Assembly (NCBI GenBank): GCA_947652605.1
Contig: OX393576.1
Span: forward strand, 51,374,966 to 51,438,965
Direction of reading: 5' to 3'
DNA length: 64,000 nt
From: Elmis aenea
Lineage: Eukaryota; Arthropoda; Insecta; Coleoptera; Elmidae
The stretch's first letter is position 1. Each line of letters opens with the position of its first letter. The notes beneath the pieces are model-generated. The model saw only the letters and a list, made by a program, of their open reading frames with translations, did no database searches and had not been told where the DNA came from. The position numbers and the translations under genes are program-made. Positions 10,714-23,353 of the stretch are shown one piece after another.

Positions 10714-13700
10714 ATGACCAAGAGATTTGGGTTATGGTGTACATCAAACTTTGTAAGTAAAAATGTATGCGTTCATACAAATCATCGATGTCAAAATTAA
10801 TGTAAAGAGTGCATGAAGCATCTCAAGTTTTGTAGAGACCTTTAACCTGACCTAGAAGTGATAATAAATACAGAAGTAGTGCATATGAAGTATCCTAATT
10901 GTTTTGTTTTGATTATTAAACATTGAACCAATATAAATCGTATATACTTCTCCATTTAACCGACTCCTTGGCTTTTAAGATTAGCAAATTCCTATATTTG
11001 GGAATTCGATCCTTATTTAACTTTTTGTAAAACAAAATTAAAATAACGCACTTGTAATACCTACATCCCTTACTCAATTTTTAATGAGGAATGTTGGTTC
11101 TATGGCAACTTGCATCATGTTCTCCGTTTCTTCAATGATTTTTTAATGGATTCTTGTGGTATGTTGTTCCATTCTTCGATAAAAGCTGTTCGAAGTTCTT
11201 TCGAATTGTTTTGCGAAAAAGTTACGTCGTAAATGTTTTTGAATGTTGCTTCGATACTTAAAGAACGTTTTAACGTTATAAACAGCCTGGTTTCGCTGAT
11301 AAGACCAGGATTTAATCGAATTAAAACCACCTCAGAGCGCCATGATCGTTTTGTCTCCTCTGTGTAATAGAAAAAATTCAAACTACAAAAATTCAAGTGC
11401 TTAAAGAAGCATGAATGTTAGTGAGTAGACAGTAAAGCTGCGTTCACATAGAAATGTATTGTATTGTAGCGTAAGCAAAGTTAGCATACGAATAGTTATC
11501 AAATGATAGCGTTCACATAAGCAAAGTAGTGGAATTGAGTTATAAGCGGCGTGATAAGAGCTTGCAAGGTCCAAGCTTCTTGCAATATCCCCATAACAAG
11601 AACCAATCACAGTGATCTACGGATTAACTCTGCGTATGCGCAAAAACATCGCGTGGTAATCGCCATTAGTGTACAAGTAGCTGACGCTTTTGTTATTTCG
11701 GTGTTGCAGCACTAATAATACTCAAGTTCAAGTCTACATTGAACTGTACTTCGTTTTGATTATTCATATTGCACAAGAATTCTTTTACAATTTTTATGTT
11801 AGAAGCTTCTTCTAAAGGTGCTTACCAGTAAAACTGAAAACAATAACCAACTATCGAAAATCGAAAACTTACTGTAAGAAAAGCTGATTATTCTGTACAC
11901 ATGTAGATGTCACTACTACTGATTTTGCCACTACAATCCTCTATGGTCTATGTGAACGCTACTCTTGCAGACACGTTACAATACAATTTATTACGCTAAA
12001 ACACAATGCAATACTTTTCTATGCGAACGCAGCTTTATTCTATTCTTTCAACATAATCTTACTGTTTTTTGAAAGTATAAAAAAAGAATAACAATTTTAT
12101 ACTTTTTTTATAGCACACGATTGTCTGCAGTACGCTTATATTAATAGTAAGCATCGCTTCGGCCGAATATCGTCTTCCAAAAACATTTAAACCAATAAAA
12201 TATGTTCTTACAATGGAACCAAATTTAGACATTAAAGTTAATCCCGCCACATTTAATGGGAGTGTTACAATAGAACTACATACAATAGAAAATACACGTA
12301 ACATAATTCTTCATGCGGTGAATCTCTCTATAGATGAAAAACAAATTAAAGTATATGATAGCAAGATAAATATTACAATTCATAATGGGACGTACGACCA
12401 AAAAAACGAAATTTACATTATTAACCTAGAAGAGGAATTAAAACAAAATTCCAGCTATACTTTAGATATTGGAAGTTTTTCAGGTACTTTAGGATTAAAC
12501 AACGTTGGCTTTTATTTAGCAAAATATATAGATGAGCAAGGCCGAGAACGGTAAGACATTTAAACAAATACTTTTCACAAATCGGTAAATTTTAAAAATG
12601 TACTTTTAAAATAATATCTCTAGCTTTTGCACAATGATGCTACAATACCTCTTTAATGAACAATTTTATGAAGTGATGAAGTATATTATTTGTGCAAAGT
12701 AAGAGTCGCCTCAGTACAGTATTTTTTGTATCTTCACCAACCCAACTGTGTTTTTGTTTTTGATCACTGTACTAATTACCAATTATTAGTCTTAATATGA
12801 ATGATCACTGCAAGTTAGCAATACAAATCTTTACCAAAATTATTTGTTTAACTCTAAACGACGCTAGTTTTAGATACGTTTTAGCTGATTTTTTCTATAT
12901 ATTCACATTAACATAACTATTACAGACGCTTGGCAACAACAGATTTTGAACCAAGTGATGCAAGAAGAGCGTTTCCATGTTTTGACGAACCCGCTTTGAA
13001 AGCAACATTTATTATAAAATTAATAAGAACCAAAGAATATCACACAATTTCAAATGAAAAAGCCATTAACTACCAGTAAGTTCAAAATATTCAAATAAAT
13101 TTAGGTTATTGTACACATGTCGTACACGTAGAGTTTTTTAATTACTTATGTTTTATGTAGCCATGAGTCCTTCTTCTGTTAGGTGTAGGACTGTTGAGTT
13201 GTGCTGACTTTTTTTCATGTTTTTTTATCTTGTACTAGATTTTTTATGTCTTTCCATTTGATGTTTCTGTCCGTTGCTGCTTTTTTAACTTTGTCTTGCC
13301 AGGTTTTTCTCGGTCTACCACTTTTGTTTTTTTTTTTCTGTGATCTTGCTTCATAAGCTTTTTTGGTTAACATTTCCTTTTTCATCCTATAGGTACATGT
13401 GACTCAACCATCCCAGCTGTCTTTCTTGTATTTTTGTTTTAACTGATTTCAGTTTTAACTCTATTTTTCATTTCTGATTCCATCTTTTTTTGTTTTTCCT
13501 TGGATTTTTCTTAGATATCTCATTTCTGCTGCATTCACTCGGCTATTATTTTTATTTGCGAGTTTCACTTCCGTATAAATACGCTTAAATAATTGTTACT
13601 GCTACTGGTTCGAATAATACTTTAATTACCCTTTGAACACATTAAAAAAAAGTATGTCACTTAATGTACAATAAATGATTGAATGAATTAAAAATTTGAC

Positions 13701-16700
13701 GATTGATTAAAAAAATTAATAAAAAAGTAATAAACTTGCTGAATGAATAAAAAATTGGTGACTAATTGAAAAATATATGAATGAATGAATGAATGAATGA
13801 ATGAGTGAATGAATGTGTTCATGGATGAATTTATGAATTAAATTGAATGAAAGAATGAATAAAACAAGGAATGGAATGGCTGAATAAATGTATAGAAAAA
13901 TGGATGAATAAATGAACGAACGAAAAAGTGTATGTATTAAAAATTAATGAATGGATGGATGATTGAATACAAAATTAATTAATGGATAAATATATCGATG
14001 GATGTATAGGCAGAGGAAAGAATATGATAAAAACATTACATCCAATCTTGTGGAATAAAAACCTAACTAGAAAAACAAAAATAAATATATTTAAAACGAT
14101 AATAGAACCAGTATTGACATATGGGGCAGAGATATGGGTAAGGGACAAATCAATGAATCAAAGACTACTCTCGGCCGAGATGGCATATTGGAGAAGATGC
14201 TGCGGCCTATCCTTGTACGATCACGTTAGAAATGAGGACATCAGAGATAAAATGAAAATAAAAGGCAATATTATAGATCATATAAATGAAAAACAGTTAA
14301 GATGGTACGGACATCTGCGCAGAATGAAGGAAGAAAGAATACCAATAAAAGTATGGAACTGGACTCCAGCACAAAGAAATAAACGAGGGAGACCACGGAA
14401 GATGTGGAAAAACAACATAGAGGAGGAAATGAAAAAGAGAGGTTTACGAGAAGATGACTGGAACGATAAGGATAAATGGCGATTAGGATGCGAGAAGCGG
14501 CCATAGCTGCAAATACTCGCTATATATATATATATATATATATATGTATTAAATACTCGATAAATAATTAATAGTTCAATTAATAACCGAGTGAGTGATC
14601 GAACGAATGTATGAACAAATAAATAATGGAATGAAAATTGAAACCAAAAGCAAAAAAAATTAAATAATATTCTTTAAAATAAAAATAGTTTCGTCTTTCA
14701 CAAATAATTCGATAATTTTTTAATTAAAGAGAATTGGATAACAAACGAATGCTCGATACCTACAAAGAGACCCCACCTATGTCTACTTATTTAGTAGCAT
14801 TTGTCATATCAGACTTTAACCACACAGTTCGGAAAGAACGGCATAGAATATATGCTTGGCCCGGTGCAATTGCTGATGGTAGAGTAGAATATGCTTTAGG
14901 TGTATCTATTGGCATTTTAAATGCAATAGAAGAATACCTTCACGTTAATTACACATTGACTAAAATAGATCAGATAGCATTTCCAAGTGGATTCTTTGAA
15001 AAAGGCAATGGAGCTATGGAAAACTGGGGACTTATCACATACAGGTAAAAAAATAAAACAATACAAAAGCAAAGTATTAATTAATGTTTTAGTGAAAAAG
15101 GTTTACTGATTTATAACGAAACTTGGAATTCGGATGATTTACAAAGAATTACTTGTTATATGGCTCATGAATTTTCCCATCAGTGGTTCGGAAATTTGGT
15201 CACTCCAACTTGGTGGGATTATTTATGGCTTAATGAAGGGTTTGCAACGTATTTTCAGTATTATGCTGCATCTATGGTAAGAATTACAAATAAACAATGC
15301 GAAGTGTAGTTCTCTGACCTTATTTCTTCCTCGTATTGTTAAAGCCAAAGAGCAGTGAGAAAAATTATATATTCGAGAAAAAAATACACATTACTTGCTT
15401 TACTAAATTACATATTTTCAGGTTAAACCCACATGGAAATTAATGGATCAATATGTAGTGACCATAGTTCAAAAAGCGTTAGAAGTCGATTCTTATGCCA
15501 CCACATACCCCATGAACCACGATGCTAGAAAAAAACTTACGGGGTTAATACCATATCATAAAGGTTTTTATATTACACACGTCAATATTCCTATTAAATT
15601 TATAATTTTTTAGCTGCTTCAGTTATTCGAATGTGTGAACACTTCATAACTTCTCCAGTATTTCAAAAAGCGTTAAACATTTACATTACAAAAAAGTAAG
15701 TCAGGGTGTGTTTCAGAGAATTTTGAATTGTGTAATTTTTAAATTATTTTAGTCAGTTTGGTGTGGCCGAGCCAAGCGATCTCTATGAAGCATTACAAGA
15801 AGCAGTTAATAATGAAAATAAAACTCATTTACTAGGAACTAATAATATTTCGTCAATTTTTGACACATGGGCTAATAACAGAGGATACCCGATTGTTAAC
15901 ATAACAAGAAACTACGAAACAGGACAATTAACTTTAACTCAGGTACCTAACGTAAAAATGTGTTTGGTCATTTAAATATCACATATCGTTGAATTGTTGC
16001 AGGAAAGCTTTCTTAAAGATATATTAAATTTAACTGAGGATCGACCAACTTGGTTTATTCCAATTTCATATGTATTTAACACAAGCAACAAAGAAGCTTT
16101 TGATGAAACTTTACCGAAAATTTGGCTAACGGAAAAGCAAAAAATTGTTACAGGTTCATTTCCGAAGGATGGTTGGATGTTAGCAAATTTGCATCAAACA
16201 GGTAATATCTTGGACAAATTTATTACTAGGTACCTACTATTAGAAATGTTTATTCCTAGTACATTTAAAATAATATTTTAATACATAATAATCATAATTT
16301 GAACACATTTTTTGCAATAAATTCACTTTTACTGTAATGAATCGGGGTAGAAAAAACGCATTTTAGCGTTAAAAGTTTACTTAAAAGCCATTCGTTGTAA
16401 AGTTTGTCAGTAAAAACAGATTTATTAATTAAATATACAATTTTTTGCAGGTTATTACCGCGTAAACTATGATATTGAAAACTGGAAACGTATTATTGGT
16501 TTCCTCACAACATCAGATTTTTCTGTAATTCCTGCAACGACCAGATCTCAACTAATAGACGATTCATTCAATTTAGCCTTATCTCAACATCTAGATATTA
16601 CGGTGTTTCTTAATCTAACAAAATATTTGTCCAATGAACGAGAATATATACCATATTTATCGTTCTTCAATGCTCTGCCTTCATTAGATTCGATGGTTGA

Positions 16701-19700
16701 CGATTATCACGATTACGAATTTTTTCAGGTAATTATACAGGGTGTCTATAAAGTAATGTATATTACTAATCTATGTACAGGATGTCCCAGTTTTTGTGAA
16801 CAGCATGGGGATCTCGTAAACGGTAAGAGATACAGAGTTGGTTAAATAAATCAAAATGATCTATGATTTAAGGGCAAAAATTCTACTTTAAAAAATTTAT
16901 ACTTTTTGCGCTATTCGTGAAAAAAAATAAAATGGCGTTTTGGATTTTTGTTTATAGCTTGCTTATTTCAAATCATACTTAAAATATTTTTCGACATTAT
17001 TGGAATTGGGACACTTGGGTGAGTAGATTTAAGATTTGGTAACAAATTTTACGTATCTTCATTGGTTTTTGTTATTTTAACATCAACTTTGTCAATAAAA
17101 CGAAAACAAATTTTTTTAATAGTGTGATGTGAGTCGTAATTTACGCCGTAAATTACCACATTAATTACCGTAATTTATCCGTAATTTACCATTTTAAATT
17201 ACCATAAATTACCAAATTGTTATCGAATTTAGATCTAGTACAAGATTTTTTACAAAAAATAAAGAAAATGGCTCTTAGGCCAGTTCATTTTGCTGCAAAT
17301 TTACTTGACCCTAAATATAGGTATGAGTAAAAACTTAAATAATGATGAATATGTTGATGCACTTACTTATATTAACAAACTATCGTCACATTTAATTAGG
17401 GGAACTCATATCGGTCAAGTAATGGTTGAGGTGGCTTTGTACAAAGCAAAGGAAGAACTTTTTGCTAAAGATTTTCTATGGACTGTGTCCAGCTTTGGTA
17501 CATTAAGTTCTGTTTTGTGGTGGAAGTCGCTTTGCTCAACTACAAGTTTAGGCAAAGTAGCTACAGAAATATTGAATTGTCCTGCAACAACGTGTGCCAC
17601 AGAGATCTTTCTCTGCTTTTGGCAATATTCTTAACAAAAAAAGAAACAAAATAACTAATGAAAGAGCAGCAAAGTTATTATTTGTTCATTATAATTTAAA
17701 ACTAAGTGAACCCAAAACTTTATTTCAACATGAGGAAGAACCTTGCACTTCTCAGGAATCAAACTCCTTTGCCTTAGAAGAGTTAATGTCAGTAAGTGAA
17801 TAAGAAACCGATTATGATTTGAATCCGAGTGAAAATTATACAAAAAAAGATTTTATTTGTTGAAATATTAGGTACATTTTTTTATTTTTTATGTTATAAT
17901 TAGTTTTAACGTTTTGTTATTTACAATAAAAGTTTTTGATTTTTTATTAATTTTTTCTAGTTTACCTACTTATTAAATACAGAAATCAAGTGATAAATTA
18001 CGATCGTAAATTATCAATCACGACATGAAATAGCAGAAAATTAAAAATGGTAATAAAAATGGTAATAAAAATGGTAATAAAAATGGTAATTAAAAATGGT
18101 AATAAAAATGGTAAATTACCACCGGTATTTACCAAAATTTTAAATTACGGTAATTTTAATAAATAAAAGTGTTGATGTTAAAATTACAAAAACAAATAGA
18201 TATGTAAAATTTATTAACAAATTTCAAATCTACTCAAAATAGTGTCCCAATTATAACGAAAAATATTTATAGTATGATTTGAAATAAGCAAGTTATAAGC
18301 AAAAATGAAAAACGTCATTTATTTGTTTTTTATGAATAGCGCAAAAACTATCAATTTTCTTGAAGATTTTTATTAATGCAATAGTTTCTCTTAAATCATA
18401 GATCATTTTGACTCATTTAACCAACTCTGTATCTCTTACCGTTTACGAGTTCCCCATGCCGTTCACTATAACTGGGACACCCTGTATAGACGAGCTAAGT
18501 TACGGCTCGCGCATCCTAGCTTTCAGCGTATTCTATCTGTACAATCATCACACGCAAGTTTCTTGCAGACATTTTTTCTTGCACTTTTTTTTCCAAATTC
18601 TTCTTGACCGAAAAGAGAAATACATTACTCTATTGACATCCCATATTATTTTGTGGGTAGATTATTACTTTAAAACAATTTTTAGCAATACGTTAAGTGT
18701 TTACTACACAACATTTCAAATTATTTGGGTTATGAAGAAAAGCCCGATGATTCACATTTAAATAAACTTAATCGCCTGCTGGTTATAACATGGTTGTGTA
18801 GGTATGACGACGAACAATGTCGCGATTTTGCAGTAAAAAAGCTACGCGAATGGCAATTGGATGAAAGCAAAACAATACCCTCGAAATTACTTCAAGCGAT
18901 TTTGTGCACCGCAATTGGAAAGGGTAATAAAGATGACTGGAATTTTGTTTATGAAAAATATAAAAATTGTACCGACTGTGATAATCATATTTATGTAGAA
19001 AGTTTAGGATGCAGCCAGGACAAAGAAATCCTAAAAATGTAAGATATCGTGATGGGACTGGAATGGTGTGGTAATGAGTCAAAATTGACAAAAAATGCAC
19101 TGAAGTATTTACATTTAATTATTAACTACCTACTTCTAATGAAATTTTTAAAACTATCAAAAAATATTTTTAACTGCCCATTCAATCTCAAAAAGAGCTC
19201 CACACATACAAGAAAAAAATCAAAACATCATTTTATATTTTCCTTGGCGAATCTTTTAATTGTAGAGTTAAATTAAGTGTTGTTATTTTCTCGAAATAAA
19301 AAAAAAATTTAAAAATCCAGACAATGTTGGCACACCATATAACACTCATATAAGTAAAGATTGGTATTATTCTGCTAATTCTTTATTTTTTTGTCAAGGT
19401 TATTAGACAAAGTATTTGATAAAAATGGTTTTCCAAAAATAAAAGACAGGGTAAAAGCGTTCTGGGCGGTTTACTGGAATGGAAACATTGGAAGAGAAGT
19501 GGCAGTAGATTATTTATTACAAAACGCAGAAAGTCTCAATGCAAGGTACAGTTAAATGTATGTAATATTAGTTTAAGGTTTAAGAGAAGTCTGCGAATTT
19601 CGAGATTTTTTTTTTCGATTCAGACATATACATCACTGATAAATTATAAAATTGTACAAATTAATACAAATGAAACTGGTAACATTATTGTCTGTTTTTT

Positions 19701-19991
19701 GAAAATATATAGACCTAAACACAAATGAAAATAATTATATTGTTGTTTTTTTTAGTGCCAAGAAGATTTTAGACTCTATAACAATTGGAGAAATAAACGA
19801 ACCGAAAAAGATTTCGGTAAATATACATAAATATGTACTGAATATTAACTTAATTTTATTTCTTTCAGCTCAAAAACAAAAGACCAAAACCAGCTACTGT
19901 GAAACCACCACCAGATACTCAAAGTGCTCGTATTCTGGAATGGGTGATTAATATTTCGCCTCCAAATCAAATTGAACCCAGTAAATGTTAA
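10714..19991 (+). CDS. M1 aminopeptidase N-like gene 2, complete, 899 aa
   Basis: Exons: 10714-10752, 12114-12550, 12926-13075, 14730-15044, 15093-15276, 15422-15563, 15614-15695, 15753-15942, 16003-16201, 16451-16728, 18686-19038, 19399-19545, 19756-19816, 19869-19991. Phases are consistent and total 2700 bases. The 13-codon first exon ends in a consensus GTAAGT and joins in phase to [17 protein letters not shown], making a typical signal peptide before EYRLP. So the enzyme should be secreted or at the cell surface. FPCFDEP, GAMEN (about 303-307), HEFSH (339-343) and the third zinc ligand in WLNEG (E362) are present. The transition-state Tyr is kept (IPYHKA). An ERAP1_C-like domain follows. 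The tail is proline-rich (KPPPDTQ), ends EPSKC and lacks a GPI signal. The exon layout matches gene 1. Introns 3 and 10 contain transposons. Activity on neutral N-terminal residues is expected from the family; substrate is unknown. Confidence 0.9.
11115..11396 (-). mobile_element. Probable Tc1-like transposase C-terminal remnant
   Basis: The minus-strand frame ends with [20 protein letters not shown]. This resembles the end of Tc1-family transposases (W--IP-E-I--L--SM-RR). Only about 90 residues remain, and the N-terminal DDE regions are not seen. It lies in intron 1 of gene 2. Confidence 0.45.
11435..12035. mobile_element. MITE with AAGCTGCGTTC inverted ends
   Basis: The left end (AAGCTGCGTTCACATAGAAA) and the inverse of the right end (AAGCTGCGTTCGCATAGAAA) match over about 20 bases. 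Both ends are bordered by TA (11433-11434, 12036-12037). It is about 600 bp with no coding capacity. It lies just upstream of the exon that carries the signal-peptide core of gene 2. Confidence 0.7.
13130..13560 (-). mobile_element. Non-LTR retrotransposon C-terminal fragment
   Basis: The minus strand, with one frameshift, gives [10 protein letters not shown] then [17 protein letters not shown], a poly-Lys run, and [16 protein letters not shown]. This is the usual tail of insect LINE ORF2 proteins (LGH--RM ... GRPR--W). It sits in intron 3 of gene 2. Confidence 0.7.
13640..13985. repeat. Degenerate GAAT tetranucleotide repeat tract
   Basis: Many imperfect units of GAAT/GGAT are present, with a pure run of about seven at roughly 13780-13810. 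The tract resumes weakly after 14546, so the retrotransposon fragment between appears to have landed in or next to it. Confidence 0.8.
13982..14545 (+). mobile_element. Non-LTR retrotransposon 3' end with TA tail
   Basis: A 174-codon open frame (13982-14506) is the C-terminal part of a LINE ORF2. It contains [19 protein letters not shown] and [13 protein letters not shown] (TA)n tail at about 14520-14545 follows. The clade differs from the minus-strand fragment next to it. The preserved frame suggests a younger insertion. It lies in intron 3 of gene 2 and is not a host exon. Confidence 0.85.
17264..17803 (+). mobile_element. hAT transposase C-terminal remnant nested in the foldback
   Basis: Three adjacent frames give [11 protein letters not shown], then [15 protein letters not shown] through [12 protein letters not shown], then [15 protein letters not shown] and [13 protein letters not shown]. 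Together these are the C-terminal (dimerisation) region of hAT transposases, with the hallmark PAT-CATERSFS. At least two frameshifts make it non-functional. Confidence 0.8.
18046..18116. repeat. Short tandem repeat of a GGTAATAAAAAT unit
   Basis: Five to six near-identical 12-base units are present. They lie beside AT-rich subterminal repeats (TAAATTACC variants) of the nested hAT remnant, probably as part of that element. Confidence 0.75.
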
Positions 19992-20752
19992 GTAAATAGT
20001 TTAAAGATGAAAAATTATTTAAACTACTAATTAATTTAATCGTTAACTACTAGTTCGCTAATAACCGAATCGTGATTGAAGTATTTTAACTCCTTTTAAT
20101 AGGGTTAGCTTCATAGATGTGCAATGTGTGCAGTAGCCGTATTCAAAAAGCTCTTGCGTTTGCTTTAAATTCAGCTATCGCCATCTTAAAATTAAAACTA
20201 TATTTTTGACTTCGTGTTTTGTAGGGTTTTTTATTCAGGGGTTCAACTTTTTTTGCACTATACCCACCAAACTATGTAGCCTACGCTAACTTTTCGAACA
20301 GCATTTTAACAAAAAATGCTTAATAGAGAGACCTTTTTTTATAAAACAAACGCAGATGTTTGTCCGAATTGCTTTTAACAACTGCACTGAATAACAGTTG
20401 ACAAATGTCAGCAGAAGACAAAAGACATTACAAATTAATACTATATAATATTGTGAAGTGTAACAGATTTAAACTAAAAGATTATTTTAACTAATTATTT
20501 AGAATAGAATATGACAGGATTAAAATGGAAAGTTGGATTTTAATGCCTGTACTTTTATATTAAAACAAATTTTGTTTAATAAAACACCTTTAAAAATCGT
20601 TTATTTTTAATAATTAAAAACATTGAAAGGCTGTACATTATAATTTAATTTTAGTGTCCAATATTATGGGACACCAATTTTTAGTCATTGCTACCCCACA
20701 CTGCTATGAATAGGTACCCTGTTTAGATCAGTAAGCGAGGATCGGGGTAAAG
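19992..20752. other. 3' flank of aminopeptidase gene 2
   Basis: No gene seen. An AATAAA at about 20578-20583 is a possible but distant poly(A) signal for gene 2. The remainder is unremarkable AT-rich DNA. Confidence 0.4.
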
Positions 20753-21151
20753 CAGTGTTTCTCAACCTTTTTTGCCCCCCTTTTCCATATCAAATTTTAT
20801 TGCGACCGCCTTTTCCATATCAATTTTTATTGTGCCCCTATTCCAATTTTTTCTTCGGGATTTTAATTGTTTTATTTCTTAATCGTCGTTTGACAAAGTG
20901 TTTTATTTTTAAATGTATGTATATTTTTGTTGGTACTTTTTTTGTTAATGTAAGTTTAAAAAAAATTAAAATCCGTAACTAGTTATTACTCACCAAAAAC
21001 TTATCATATGTATGACTACCTGTAATTTTCGGTACGAGTTTTAGGATTTAGGTGACTGTTTTTTTATTGTTTCAATAAATAGTTTTGCCCTCAATTTCAA
21101 TTTTCTTCCCACCTCCCTTAGGGCTCGTGCCCCATAGGTAGAGAATCACTG
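20753..21151. mobile_element. hAT-type MITE with CAGTGTTTCTC ends
   Basis: The left end CAGTGTTTCTCAACC and the inverse of the right end CAGTGATTCTCTACC are typical hAT termini. The flanks GGGTAAAG and CATTAAAG agree at five of eight bases, a decayed target duplication at best. It is about 400 bp and non-coding. Confidence 0.65.
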
Positions 21152-22164
21152 CATTAAAGGTTGGTAAATGCAGTTTTTTAATGCTGTGTTAAGCAGTTGA
21201 TACGATAAAGATGTGAGCAGTAGCAGCAACAAAACTAGGTCTAATAATAAGGGACGCTAAAACAATAGATGCAGGGCCATCGTTATACTACCGGGCCGCC
21301 TCATTGAATTTTTGAGTGGTGGAGATAAAGGCTGATGCCGAACATACTTCGCTATGATACTATATGCCTGGTTATAGAATATAACGTAAATTATTACGTT
21401 AATATGTTAATATTACTATTTTTTATTATTATTTATAATTTATAAAGAAACAAGTTTTATAAATGTATTTAATTATAAATGTACATTTTCTAATTCCTAT
21501 TATACGTTTGCAATTTTCTCAAATTTTTGTTTACTTTTTCTCCACGTTGATCATTTATTAATTTTCGATAATTATTTAATAACTATTGAAAATTATTGAG
21601 ATACATTTATTTACAATTAATTCACAACTGTTACATTTACAATTTATTATTTCTACTAAATTAATTTATTATACATAATCTACACTTAATTTTAATCATT
21701 AAGATTTTGTGCTTTAAAAAAAATTTCTTCCTATATTTCGCTTATTAAAACGTAAAAAACTTCATACATAGCACACAATATTTGAACAATGAAGTCTTTT
21801 GGGATTTTTAAGCCGCCACGATCTAAGTCATTTATATAATAAACAAATAAACATTCACATTTTTAATAATCAGGTAGATCTTTATGTCCTTAAGATAATT
21901 AAGACAAATTTTACTTTTTATTTTATTCGCAACGTATTTATTATATATCCTTCAATATAAATCAATCCACAAATTCATTGCTTGATATATCTATAACGAA
22001 CGTCAATATGTCGATCGAAGTTCTCAAATAATTTGTCTAATTCGTCAAGATTAGTCGAATTTTCATTTTCATTTTGTCATAACTCAAAAAACAATGGTTT
22101 TATTTCAAAGTTTCCGTAAACCGCTGATTTTAACTTCAACAGATTACTGGTTCTTAATTTTCTT

Positions 22165-22781
22165 TCAGATTCTAAAACTTGTTCTAGTTATATTATAAGA
22201 AGCTCCACTCATTTGTCTACATTGACCAAATCTTGCTTCCAATGGATCTGTTTGAAATTTTCCCAACAATACAAATTGTATTTTATGTTGCTCAAATAAA
22301 TATTTTGTCAATAGTAACGTATTGCAAGTATGTGTTAATGAAGAAAATGTCTGGTTTGTCAACTTTCCATTTCGTTTAGCAATGTTATTAATTTCTAACT
22401 CATCCCATTTCTTTACCCATTTAACTAAATTTTTCAAAAATGCTAACTTTTCATGTTGCAAGTTTGTTATTGATAATGAAGACATTACCTTTTATATACA
22501 TGTTTGAAATTTACAATTTTCCACCAATTAGAAATTAATTGCACAAATGTGACTGTACCCAAAGCATTCATTTTTAAATCATTTTGGAGCATTTTCAAAG
22601 CAATAATATTCTTTTCGTCAAACAATTTAACACATAGTAATACATTTTGTTGTTGAATTCCTATGGAACTTAAGACTAGCTTGCTTAAAGCAGGTGCAGT
22701 TTTAATTACATTAGAATTTTCTAAATAATAGAGATGCCTTAGGTGTGAAATTTGAACTTCTAAATACCTATTGTTTCTCAC
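22165..22781 (-). pseudogene. P-like transposase, C-terminal remnant
   Basis: Two minus-strand frames meet at 22485. The first has PALSKLVLSSIGIQQQNV and VKLFDEKNIIAL. The second has LTNQTFSSLTHTCNTLLL and then VLLGKFQTDPLEARFGQ followed by CRQMSGASYNI. The last block is a strong signature of P-element and THAP9-type transposases (LGKFQ-D-LE-RFG-YRQ--G--YNI). A stop follows after a further frameshift. The catalytic middle segment is not recognisable, so this part is inactive. Confidence 0.8.
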
Positions 22782-23353
22782 TACAAAACTAGAATTTGGA
22801 ATTAAAAATGTTTGATCGGAATCTTTTTGATTAAGCCAATTGTTTCCAATTGAATTAAATATGTATACCTATGCACAGTATCAAATAAAAGAAAAATCGA
22901 TTTTTAGGTGTATTTATTAATTATATGTAATTTTACATTATGCATAAAAGTTCATGGGCTTTTCTATTTACTTTATTGTTATCATAGATTAGGGATAATA
23001 TCTCATATTCGCAATCAGTTATTTGCTTAATAATAATCTTAATTAATTCAAATAAATAATTAAAAGTAATATTTTTCACTGGAAAAAAGTAATATTTTTC
23101 ACTGGAAAAAGACCTAGGTCTTTATTTTTGGAAAATATGGAGGTAAGCATAAAAACTTGAATTGTAGCTTTTTTTGTATGATCGTTCATACCAAATCCAG
23201 TGATTCCACCATTTTTATAAAAAATGTAAGGTTTAATATATATTTCATCAAAAAAATAAATAACAATTCTTTTTCTTCCAACAAATTCACCTTTTTTGGC
23301 TAATTATTTTTTACAACAAATTTTTCTTAAATAAGAAACATGGGGTAAAGTTA

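Larger units (their letters stand above)
16778..18484. mobile_element. Foldback element filling intron 10 of gene 2
   Basis: The left end CAGGATGTCCCAGTTTT and the right end AACTGGGACACCCTG are inverted. The complementarity runs through segments with GGGGATCTCGTAAACGG and GAGATACAGAGTTGG and on into ATGATCTATGATTTAAG. TA flanks both ends. The centre holds a separate, decayed hAT element. A second, unpaired CAGGGTGTC end sits at 16738. Confidence 0.8.

Noticed and set aside
12059..12304. Minus-strand 81-codon frame overlapping exon 2 of gene 2
   Set aside because: It is antisense to a well-supported exon and shows no family resemblance.
13982..14506. 174-codon frame considered as a host exon of aminopeptidase gene 2
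   Set aside because: It carries LINE ORF2 C-terminal motifs, has a TA-repeat tail, and gene 2 joins correctly without it.
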